DNA from: Watersipora subatra
Lineage: Eukaryota; Bryozoa; Gymnolaemata; Cheilostomatida; Watersiporidae
NCBI RefSeq assembly: GCF_963576615.1
Contig: NC_088708.1
Span: 67,000,672 to 67,064,671, forward strand
Direction of reading: 5' to 3'
Length of the DNA stretch: 64,000 nucleotides
Shown here: piece after piece, positions 1-12,200 of the stretch
How positions within the stretch are numbered: position 1 is the stretch's first letter
Layout of the letters: each line of letters begins with the position of its first letter
Notes under the pieces: generated by a model
The model's input: only the letters and a program-made list of their open reading frames with translations
Database searches by the model: none
Told to the model about the DNA's origin: nothing
Translations under genes and position numbers: made by a program

Positions 1-94
1 ATATTATTTTGTTTTTAGATCTGTTGAAAATATTTTAGAAAACAAACTTTTGAAACCAACGAATATAAGACATCTTGCTTCATGTTTTTTTCAG

Positions 95-249
95 ACTGCC
101 GAACACTGCTGTTTCAACTGATAGAGCCGCGATCTGAATTACGATTGACCATGCTCCAAGTTGCTAATCATGGCTGGATAACAAGAGAGGGTCAAGAACC
201 CGTTGCTACTAATGAAAAGCCTGAGATAGACAGACCTCTTCACACAAAG
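95..249 (+). CDS. Kinase exon: end of catalytic domain
   Basis: Acceptor TTTTTTCAG, donor AAAG|GTTTGT. It enters with two bases of a split codon and ends in phase 0. It encodes subdomain XI of a protein kinase (LRLTMLQVANHGWIT) and then an acidic linker, REGQEPVATNEKPEID. The usual Pro of HPWI is Gly here. Confidence 0.7.
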
Positions 250-3200
250 GTTTGTCTAGGACACCGAGGTACTTGTTCTGTGACCTTCCTCCTTAAATAA
301 TGTTTCAGGGCCTGGGGTGGCAGTCAGAGGGTCTGGGTATCTCTAATTAACACTTCCAAAGTCCATATTGTATATAAGCAAGTCCCCTGATCCTGGATAG
401 CATTAACAACCTTCCATCGACTGTGAATGCACTTAAAACTGAATATCATATTGAAGCTCCAAGCTTGCAAAACTCAATGAAAATGAAAAAAACAGAGAAA
501 TCAAACAAAGTAAATAGATTTTTTCACACTTTCTAAGCAGTGTTGTTTTATAGGTAACTGAAGAAACCTAATGATAGCAGTTCACAGCGTCTGATAGAGT
601 CTGATAGAGTCCGATAGAGTCCGATAGAGTGTGTATATTTGTTATGTATAGAAGAACAACTAGTTTTAGTGTAAAACTTTTGGTGGTGAAAAGCTTTGTC
701 TCTTGTGATTATTCATTACCAAGAATTTTGATCAGTGTGTCATTAACAACTAGTGTTGTGTCAGTAGCTATTTTTAATTTCTTGGTCAGTTAGAAGAGCC
801 GTCGGTATCTTGGCGATATCTCAAGAGCCTTAAACCCAATTGACTTAAAACTTCATCATTAGACTAGAAACCTATTACTCACAAAGTGGCCAAAATTTCA
901 TAACTCTACGTAAATCGGAAGTGCAAAAAAGAAAAGCAAAACTAGTGTGCCGGGTCTGCTCAGGTGTAGGATCTAGTGGAAATTATAATTCCCCAAGTTA
1001 TCTCCAGCATAAAGCTTTAAAATGTTAAACATTTAGCAGAATGAAAAATTGTCTGCTCTTGGAAGTAGGTCATCACATATTTTATATTATTTTTATTGTT
1101 TATACATTTTATACTTTTGACTTTCAGGTTTCACAACCTTTTCTTCCTTACTTGGTAACAAGCTACAAGATAAACATATCATACATCCGCTCATCAAATG
1201 TGTGAAAAGAATATTTAAACGATTTAAAAGCGGTGTTTGCAATCGCAAGATATGTACTGAATTTTATATCCACAAAGTTCTTTCGCTTGCCAAGTACAGT
1301 CAAACATGGATAACTCGAACTTCACGGGACCGAGCGAAAGTGTTCGAATTATCAGAGCGTCCAAGTTATCAGAGCACTGTCACAAGTCTATGTATTTACT
1401 TATTTATTAGTAGATACATGTACATATACAAACTATAATATAAATCAAAAGCACAAATGGCTTGTTTCAAATTAAATGCTTCTAATGTAAAGTTTAAAAC
1501 GTTTTTATTAAAAAGTATAGAGATTTTTCTATCACTTGAGATTGGTTTGTTGTTTGAGGTGATGTTATTGCCAAGACGTTTTTAGATTGACATTGGCAAA
1601 ACTTGATCATTGTTGAAATGCTCAAAAGAAAAGACATCAGTACATATACAAACTATAATATAAATCAAAAGCACAAATGGCTTCCTTTTATACTTTTTAT
1701 AACAAGCGATATCTTTTTCAAATTTGTTTTAGCATCTCCGATTACGTTAGTAAGTCAAAAAATGTTATATAAAATGAAAAGGTCTTTGGTCTAGGGATTA
1801 GTATTTTCACATTTCCTTGCTATCAACCATATTGACTAGTTGTAGATAAACATAGCCTGAACATAAAAATTCATGTAAATCATTTCCCATCCAAAATTAT
1901 CTGATTAGAGCAACTGATTAGAGCACAGGCTATATTTTATCAGGTAATTGAGAAGTTAGCAAAACTGCACAATATCCAACCTGAGAAGTTAGAAACGCAA
2001 GTCAGCGAGTTCAAATATGACAGCACCTCTTCTGAGTACAACATGCTGATGGACCGCTACAGCTATTTACGAAGAGGTCAGTACCGTTCTTGAGTCAGGG
2101 AAATCAGTGTTCTGTTTTAGCCTTCTCTCTTTTGAACCTTTAGTCACCATGTTATACAAACCTCTTTAAGCGCTCGCCAAATCTTTTTGGCCAAAATACA
2201 CGCCAGCTCTGTACTGTAGGCTCGGTTTGCAGCATTGTCTTCTGGTAAACTTCTAACTAGCTAACTTAAATCTTTATTTAAAATACAACCACAATGCAAA
2301 TCTATATAATGGCTTTAAACAAAGGATATAAAATATTTGATTACATTATAGCTGATAAACATGCTAAACAGTTAAAACTGTACTCACTGTTTGTTGCTGC
2401 AATTTTCAGACAGGAAGCCAACTCTATAGTTTTTGCTATCTTTTTTCTGAGACATTATTTGTAATGATGCAATCTGTCTCTATCTATTTCACCTCTGCAG
2501 TTATTCTTTGGCAGCTATAATGGGTTTCTACAGGTGTAGAGATCCGTACCTGACATGATCTAGTAATCTCATGTCTGTTGGAGAGCCATTATGTAATTGG
2601 CATTTATTTCAGTAACAGTTTAAATATTATAATAAAATATTTTATACTGCAATAAACCTAATAGAGAGATTCACTTATTAAACCTGACTTTGTCATTAAC
2701 GGTGTATTTTCTGCAAATACTCATAAACAGCTCACCAATCACATTCTGGATGTTTTTCTGTAGAAACTAATATTTAGAATTTAGAACATACTGAAATATC
2801 GATGTGTGAGGTAAGATGCTTGTATAAGCCGAGTTTCTATAAACTAAAAACTGTTAGATCTGTTATACCATAACTTGCTAGTTAACCCTCCTATCTCTCT
2901 CTACTGCTGTTCCATGTACATTGCTCTTACATCTCTTCCATCTCTTACATATACATCTCTTCCTCACCTCTCTCTACCTCCCCTCTCTCTTCCACCCTCT
3001 CTCTTCCTCCCCTCTCTCTTCCTCTTCTCTCTTCTTCCCCTCTCCCTTTCTCCCCTCTCTCTTCCTCTTCTCTCTTCCTCCCAGCTCTCTTCCTCCCACC
3101 TCTTTCCCTCCCACCTCTCTCCCTCCCACCTCTCTCCCTCCCACCTCTCTCCCTCCCACCTCTCCCTTCCTCCCACCTCTCCCTTCCTCCCACCTCTCTC

Positions 3201-6200
3201 TTCCTCTCATCTCTTTCTTCCTCCCCTATCTCTTCCTCCCCTCTCTATACCTCCCCTCTCTCTCTTCCTTTCCTCTCTTTACCTTCCCTTTCTCCCCTCT
3301 CCCTTTCTCCCCTCTCTCTTCCTCTTCTCTCTTCCTCCCAGCCTCTCTTCTTCCCACCTCTCTTTTTTCCACCTCTCTTTTTCCCACCTCACCTCTCTCC
3401 CTCCCACCTCTCTCCCTCCCACCTCTCCCTTTCTCCCACCTCTCTCTTCCTCCCATCTCTATTTTCCTCCCACCTCTCTCTTCCTCCCACCTTTCTCTTT
3501 CTCCCACCTCTCTCTTCTTCTCCTCTCACTTCTTCCCCTCTCTCTTCCTCCCCTCTCTCTTCCTCCATTCTCTCTTCCTCCTCTTTTTCACTTTTCTTTC
3601 TCCCCTTTTTCTCTTTTCTCCCTTCTCTTTTTCTCTTTTCTCTCTCCCTTTTTTCTCTTTTTTCCCTTCCCTCTCTCTCTTTTCTTTCTCCTCCCTTCTT
3701 TCTCTTTTCCTTCCCCGCTTTCCATTGTCTCTTTCCCTCCCCTTTTCCTCTCTCCTTTTTCCCTCCCCTCTTTCTCCCTCTCCTCTTTCCCTTAATCCCC
3801 TTTTTCCCTCCCTCCCCTCTTTCCCTCTCGCCTCGTTTCCCTTTCTCTCCTCTTTCCCTCCCTCCTTTCTTCCTTCCTTTTCTCTCCCTTTCCTTTCTCT
3901 CCCTTTCTTTCCCTTCCCTTTCTCTCCCTTTCCTTTCTTTCCCTTTCTCTCCTTTCTCCTCTTCCTCTCTCCCCTCTCTCTTTCTGCACTCCCTCTGTCT
4001 CTCCACTCTCTCTCCCCTTCTCTCTCCCTCTCTTTTCTCCCTCTCCCCTCTCTCCCACTCTCTACCTTTCTTGCGTCTTTCCCACTCTCCCCCTTTTTCC
4101 CCCTCTCTTGGCTCTCTTTCTCTAATTTTTCTCAAGCCCTCCCGCTCTCTCCCTCCTCTCTTTATTTTTTTTCTTTACACTAAAAGAGACCATTCTAGAA
4201 AAACAAATGCGTGTTTTCTATGTTATTTCTGATAAATTGGTATTATTGAGGTAGCGTATCATTCATGTAGATAATGAAGTAAAAAATTACTCTAAATAGT
4301 AATGATAAAATTCAGGTTCAATTGACTTCTTTAAACTTTGCTGCATAAACTCAGTTTTTCTTTTTGGTGTACGATTCAATCTCTGCATTGTACTGGTTTA
4401 CAAAGTGTTAGCTGCATAGAGCAAGGTTAGAAGCTGAAATAGGCAAGATATGAACGTTGCGCGTCGTAGGATGAATTAGTTTTTTAAATCCTATCAAATA
4501 ACTACTCTAATGTTTATACAGTTTGAATGGTCATCCATGTAGTGCGGTGTATGTCAATAGGTCTTTCCCACAGCCCAAGTAATGCATGTTTCAGCACAGA
4601 TGTAAAATAAGTAAATTATCAGAAATATTTTCTTTCAACAGTAAAATAAACACCCCTGTTTATTGAAATGTGGTGGTTTTAATTGCTCAGTTTCTAGGTC
4701 AGACTTCTACCAGGTTAGATATGTATTCTGATTTAACAACTGACAGCTGAGAGCAGGTGCCCACAGTTGGCATACTATCCCCTTAGCATTGAGAGCATAT
4801 CATGCAGACCACTCAAGTAGCTGGTGAGGTTGGAAGCGAAACAATAGGGCCTTTTAAGATGTCGACCTTTTGATGCCCCCAGACATTCTAATTGACTAAC
4901 ATTCACCCGTACCTTAGCTGCGGGCAAGATATAACATCTTCACTTAAGACGCATTCATGTAGCAACTGGCCCCTCTAGTCGTAGAGAAAAAACAGAGACT
5001 TTTTACAACCACTCAGAGGCACTGCAGAGCAAATTATCACATATATACACTGGTAACATTACAAATCTGTTCAGAATTCAAACTTTATTCAGCGTAAAGT
5101 AGTTCATAGCACAAACATGGCATTGCAGTGATGCTATTTTTTAAAATGTGCACAATTGGGCTTAGCACATCTGTCCCATCATATTCTTACTTTAGAAAAC
5201 ATTGGGGTTTCCAATTGGCCATGTAAACAGAAACTGCAAACTTGTTAAAAGAAAATACAAAAAATATTGATCTTAATATATGAACATACAACTGTTATAG
5301 ATTTCAACGGTTGCAAGCGGGGCAGCAGTAGGATCTACAGTTTTACAGGACATTACTGCTAACTGAGGCTTGTGCCATTATGACATTTTGTTTGAGCTGT
5401 ACACTCATTATTGTTTACTCTTACCAGAAATTGTTTTTTTTATTTTACAGCCATTAACCTATTAGCTAAGGTAGTTGACTTCCCCTGACCCTTTCTTTTC
5501 AACTAACACAGAATTTTGTGAAGGCAACTACTACCATGTGGTACTTGCATTAACTGATGTTACCATGTGGTAGGATCTAGCATGGAAAAATATGATCAAG
5601 ACTCTCAAGAAAAAGTCAAGATGGTCAAGACAAAAACCAAGAATCTTTATGTTTTCAGATTGTTTTTACAGCCCGAAATATCACAAGCCCGCCAAAGAAG
5701 TACCAAAGAAAATTATGCATTGCAAGTACCACACACCTTGCCCCAAGATACAAAAAGCCAAACAGTCCTCCATCACGTATGAAGGCTATACTTGGAAGTG
5801 ATGTTAAAGATGACACTTGTGTTGGGCTGACACACGCAGTAAGTGCTTGCCATCTTTGACACCCTTTTAGACTGCGGTATTGCTTGTGGTGTATCGTTCA
5901 GACATGTAAAACAAGTGCCCTTATGGCTCAAGCCTCATCTTTAGAAAGGCGTTTGTGTTTGGATTACTTGTCCATCGGTTGCGAAAGTTACATAAGTGGC
6001 TGAGACTTCCTTTTTTGGGGATGAATAGCTATTAAATGTGCATGCAACAATACACCGGTCTTATAACACCTGTTGACTGAATAATGAGTGTTTTACTAGA
6101 AATATTAATGGTTTACATTATGAATATATGTTCTGCACATATATTGCATGCATAATTTCATCCAATATCCATATTTGTCACTGACACAATATAATTAGCT

Positions 6201-9200
6201 ATATAATTCAGTCTTACAACATCTACCACAACCAGCAGTTCTCTTCACCCACCTGCTCCCCGTGACACGCTTTTCTCCCCTAACTTATTATTTTGCAGTG
6301 ATTTATTTCTGTAGAGTATGCTCCATTATAACCAGCTCAATGGAAAGTCTGCGAAGGAACAGCATTTCATAACTGCTTCTGATATTGGTAACTCGGGAGC
6401 CGAGGCTAGGCCATCAGGCACGCAGTATGTAGATCAGTTGTTAATGTCGCTTTACTCCAGAGGATGTCAATATTGTTGATGTTTTGCTGGCTTTCATCCT
6501 TTTAAATAATTTGTAGGTTTTATCTGCAGCAGCTGATGCATTTAGCCTCCAATTTAGAGTGTCTGTTGAGTCCAGTGTTGCTGATGAGCAGAGCGTATTA
6601 GCGTCAGAAATAAGTGTCTTGTTAGCATGCCGTACTTCATCCGTTGTAGACCATAAATGATCTAGTTATCTCCCTTTACTTATGCTAGTCGTTAGTGGAC
6701 TAGAAGCTTTATTCATTGAAGGAGAGTGATATTTCTATTGATATATTTGCAAATATGATCAGGTTTTGTAAACATTAAGTTATGTACAGTAGCCATCATG
6801 CTCTATTAAGCAATAATATATTATTATATATGATACAATTAATGAGGTATTTTAGTGTTCTCATCCATTTATTCAGCATAGAGAATTTTTATGTCAAGTA
6901 GTACAATTAGAAGAACATGTTGATAGCTATTTTAGATGAATTATGGTTGTAAAGGTCAAAGAACAAGAGATATCAAGGTAAACTTGTTCGGTTACTGCTT
7001 TGCAATAGTTTTACAGCTAACCTGTCTATTTATGATAACAACCCTTTTGTTAGACGCTTCTTATTAGATGTTTTCCATCAACAATTTAGTGGACTGAAAT
7101 TTCATTTCACAGCATCTATATTAGAACTACACTATCTCCTTTTTCTAAGATTTCATACTGTTTAAATGAACTCACATACTTTTTAAAGATATGCTAGACT
7201 ATATTTGTATTTTCAGCAGCGGCAGCAGTGTGAAGGCAGATCAGAAAGAGGGTGGAGTCAAGAATGAGTCAATGATCGAAAGTGACTGCGTGGTTAAAGT
7301 TACCGCTGTGAGTTGCCTTCTCCCTCTCTCTCCTGTTAGCGCAAGCTTAGGGTTGTTGGAACGTTAGCATAAGTATTATGTCACAGGTTATCTTCAGCAT
7401 TTTGATTCCATGAGCTATCGACAAGTACATATATTGAGAATTAAAATATCGCTGTGAACATTCTAAAGTAAGTCGTCATAATTCAAGCAGTACAAGAAAA
7501 AGTCACATAGCTTTTCAGAGACTCACTAAAGGCCTTAATAAATATGTGGGATACATGATTACTTCAGCAGACATACATTTTATAAATCAAATAATCGTTT
7601 TAGTCAAAAAAAAGTTTCACTGACAGAAAAAAGAATTTTGGTAATTTGAGTAGTCAGTAAATCTGTAGATACACACATTTAATACAGTCATAGTTTTAAT
7701 TGATTTACCTGCCAAGCTACCTGTCATCAGCATTACAAGTAGTGAGTCAATTGTAAACTACATATTAGATATTCCTATAATTTATAGTCTATAAACTAAC
7801 CCTTGGCATATTTCATCTTGTTGGCAAGTACGTCATATATAAGTAACTCGTAACCCAGAGGCCTCTGAGATGTTAAGAGTTAAGCATAAAGTCAGTGTTT
7901 TACTGCCATAAAAAGTGCGTTGTTTTAGACACAAGGATATTGAAATATAAGGATTATAAGGATTAAAATGATAGTATTTTGTATTTTTATTTATTTCTGT
8001 AGAGTTCCCTGCTGGATACCGCAATGTGTTCATTTCAGGAATAGCAATAATTTTTGAGCCAATTGTAACAATTAGTTTTCAGATTAAAAAGGTCAGAAAA
8101 AGGTCAGCTCTGAATAGAGGTCTAAAGAATGAATATTACGTCAAATTTACAAACTCTTCGCACTTGATCAGGTAGTAGAAATAGCTGAACTTACAGGTTC
8201 ACTTTTACACAAGTGAACTAAGGTGGACTAGAATGCCATACAGAAGTATGGCCGGACGTAGGTCCATCTCAGTTTCATCTGCCTTTCTTAAGTCTTTTGG
8301 TTGATTTACTTAATCAAAATTCTCTAGATTAAAGTAAAAACTTAAGTTGTCAAGGTTGTTTTTAGTAAGACTGCTCGCAATAGTATGGCCATAGCCTTAG
8401 CTTTTTCTTGGCACCTTCGAGCTGTCATACAGCAATTAAATTCAAACTTTGCTATTAGGATAGGAATTATTTCCCTGAGGTCATTTAGAGCTAATGCTAA
8501 GGAGGAATGTTCAACCCTGTCAGTCGTAAAGCCCTATAGAGTTATCATAGATAGGCAGCTTACATGTACTTAGACTAGGGATTCCACCTGAAAGTGAAAT
8601 AGCGCGAACATTGCCAAGGGAAATTGTTTCATGCGATGTATGATCAGCCGGAAGCATGTTTCTGCTCGTTCAACGGTGACAGGCAAATTTATTTAATAAC
8701 ATTTGACGTCTTGGACTTAAGACTGGTTTTTTATCGATTACCGACATAGAATAATTTGCGCTATTTTCGTTCACCGTTGATCTAGTAATTAACCAAGTGC
8801 CAAAGTTGGCAATTGAACATAAAAATATATTTTAGACATTAATGGACTCTTAAAATATGATTGATTACTTTTTCATTGCCATTTATAGTGTTTCAATTTA
8901 TTTGCTTATAAATAAAGCTCGTGTTTAACGGCTTCTGACTAACTTTTTACGTGTTGGACTGTACGTAAGATCGTTTCACTGGCACTCTTGCATCAACTCG
9001 CAGAGATTTACATTCTGGGTTTGCTGATGTGTCTGTCATGTTCAATTGCAATACATAACCATAATTCGATGTTATGGATTACTTGTAACTTATACAGTTT
9101 CTCTGTCGCAATGCTGATACCAAGGTGTCGGAGAACAGAATGGGGAGAGGTTAAGGTTGCAGTTGCTCCTCCCATTAACATAATAATGTGGTATATATGC

Positions 9201-12200
9201 GCATATGATGGTAATGGATATAAACTGCAATATTAACGATTAGCTGTTGTGTTACCTAGGCCCTGTCATTCTTTTATCCAACAACTCCTTCACGAATACG
9301 CAATTATTTTAATCTTTTTGTTTTGATGGATAGACAATAGAAATGTCGGAAGGAGAGAACTTTGCTAGGCCATGTCGAGCTGCATACGCAATAGAGGCAT
9401 CTGCTGCGGTCTCATCACGGTTCATTTTTCTCATATTCAGCGTCAAAGAGCTACGTTTGTAGCGGGCATGCTATAGCCTATAATCTAGAAAAACAGAGAT
9501 TACAACTATTTATCTGTGTTGATCGTCACTGTGGTTTTATATGGAGGTATGAGATCATCTTCCAATGACAGATGTTGCTTTGGTTGTGCCTCTGTAATAA
9601 AATCTGCTTAGAAATCCATCAATGATCACCTGGAATCTATTTCTCAATATGACCTAATTCGCCCTATAAGAAAGTTTTGTATGTAGCAGTGTTTTGCATG
9701 TGGTTTGAAATTGAATCTCTTTTGCAGGAAATCTGCGCAGATAGTTGTGGACCACAGTCTATCGATAGTTCAGACGTCAGTGCGGTGGAGGAGGATGACC
9801 ATGGAGATAGGAAAGATGTTACACTTATACCAGGCCACTCAAAATGGACACTTACACGTGGGTTTCACAACTTACGTAATAATAAGCATATTAAAAATAT
9901 AAAAAAGAAAGCAAAAAATATATGATGTAATCTAAACGTAATATAATGCAACAGTATAATATGAATGATAATAGTATTACTATTATGTAGTATTGTGGCA
10001 GAATAAAGCTACAAATAATCCTGATAAAAGCGATACGAAAGATATGACAGTATCTGCAGTAAATATAGTATGAGATAAATTATATCACATAGGAAATGAC
10101 TTCAAAATCACTAATTTTAAAGAAAATTTAATGCACTTCCAACTAGCATTGATGGGTCGGCAGTCAGGAGTGCTTTAGATATTCATCTACCCTAGGGCAC
10201 TTATGTATTCGCGTCAGCTAACTTTCTCATTTTCGCGGAGTCATCCTCTCGCGAAAATTTCATAGAAACTAAACTATCATAACGAACGAGCGAAAACGCG
10301 AAATTAAATAGCTTTTTTCATTGATAGTCTAAGCAACAAATGGCAGCAAGCGATCAAATCTAATTATCGATCTCACCCACACATTTCTACCTGCGGTTCA
10401 TAAATACAAACTAGTCCCAAATTGAAAATCTTTTTCTTACCAGTGAATTGGACCTGAGGAATCTAATTACGTTTGTTCCACTGCATTTATTTTCACATCA
10501 CTATATTTTCGCACTTATCAGAGCCGCAAACTTAAGTTGCAGTGAAAATTTACTCTGTATGCTACTCACGAAACTAAATACTAGCGAAATATAAGTGTCC
10601 TATGGTAGTCGAATGCTCATCTGATAATTATATGTATGTTTTTTAACCATTATGTTGATGTGGCATCTAAAACAAGGAACAATGATACTTATATTAGCTC
10701 TGGGAGTAGAGGCATCACAGCCACCATTTTTGCATCGAAGCTGAGATAACTTGCAGCAAGGCATCTCCATTGCGTTGTAATATATGCATGAATGCCTTTA
10801 CCTCCGTGGCTTCACACATATGTATTAGCCTTGTCGCTATTAAAATATTTTGCATGGAAAAAATGTCGAACTTCAAATAAAGTGAATCTTTAAGCAAGCA
10901 GTGTGTACTCCCCCTTACTGGGTAAAGGGCTATAATCACCATTCTAATGGCGCATAGAGATATGTAATAGAGTATTAAATACATTAAGCAAGACTCAGAG
11001 CTACTTTTTAGTTTCCTCTTTCTTAAGAGATGAAGGGCTTTGAAGCTGACTGCTAACGTCTCGATGAATAGAAATTACACTTCTATAAATAATTTGGAAT
11101 CTCAACTGAAATTGTCTCCCTTGTGTAATTTTTTGGGTTCTTACTTCGCCTTTTCTCATTTTACGTTTAGAAGATCGCAGCTGTCGGTATATATGTTTGA
11201 TACAAATAATGCTTAGAAGCAAATTAGCTAGTAAAACTCCTGGCAGTGCCACTGAGGTAAAAATTTTACAAGGCAGGGGCAACTATTAAACTTTAAGCTA
11301 GCCTGTGCATGACATAGAGCTATTATAATTGCAAAGGTTAAACTACATATGTGGGTCAGTATGGTGTACCTATTGTGATTTCAAAAGGAAAAAGGCAAGC
11401 AGGAGCGGACAAAACCACCTTATAACCTAAAGAACAAAAGAGCTCATTCATTTTTCCTTGCACAGACTGGACCACTCCTGGTAATATCTTTTAACTGCGT
11501 CAGAGGACTGACGCACATCAAGTGCTTCATGAAAACCGCCTTTATGCCCTTTCCTTGAGCTTTACAAAGAATTTGTTTCTGTATGTCATTTGCAGTATGA
11601 AAATACTTTGGCTGCGGGCACCTTAAATGGTGAAAATCGGCTTATTTATATTATTTGTTCAGCCAAAAATAACTCGTATTGACTAGGTGATTATAACACA
11701 AGCAAGACATTGCTTCTGGAAGGTGGCCATCTCTGTTGGAATATGCACAGTTGCACAAATGTGAAATGGTGAGGGCCCAAAAAAATGCAGTAGGAGAGGT
11801 TAAAACAAGCGAATGGAAAAGATAGAGGTTGCATGTTTTCTGCTAGATCTCTGGCTAAGAATTTTGATGGTTGTGAATGGTTGATTAATATTTCCTCTGA
11901 TGAGTTCGTTGTCCTTCATTTTCCTTTTAAATAAAAATTGTAATAAAAATTCAAATAATCATGTATGTTGAATTGATGGCTGGACTTCGATTGGACTCGG
12001 GCTTTCATCTTCTTTGTACAATATCATTAGTATTTTATTTTTCTGGAAATATTTTAATTGACTAGGGAATCTTATGGCGAGGGACCTGCTCAGCCACTTC
12101 AAAAAGATCTGAAGATGTGAACCGCAGCCTGATTGCCTTGATAATGTTTCAGCAGTCAGTCATAATCGTTATACAAGACTAACTAGGACAGCGCCACTGA

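Larger units (their letters stand above)
250..1943. other. Kinase intron with an inverted exon copy and TE remnant
   Basis: Non-coding. It holds a four-fold 10-base repeat (GTCTGATAGA and variants, about 591-631), the inverted copy of the gene's own last splice junction (1114-1297), a TE-like terminal sequence just after it, and a direct repeat of about 42 bases (about 1421-1462 and 1642-1683). Confidence 0.7.

Noticed and set aside
2875..4183. Long open frames (306 and 420 codons on plus, up to 248 on minus) of Ser/Leu/Pro or Arg/Glu/Gly
   Set aside because: They arise because a pure C/T tract lacks stop codons; no varied protein sequence, and the tract is intronic.
6315..6375. Alternative kinase exon start at 6315 giving SSMESLRRNSIS
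   Set aside because: It runs into TAA after 19 codons and would break phase with the later exons, although it would be a legitimate truncated isoform if transcripts show it.
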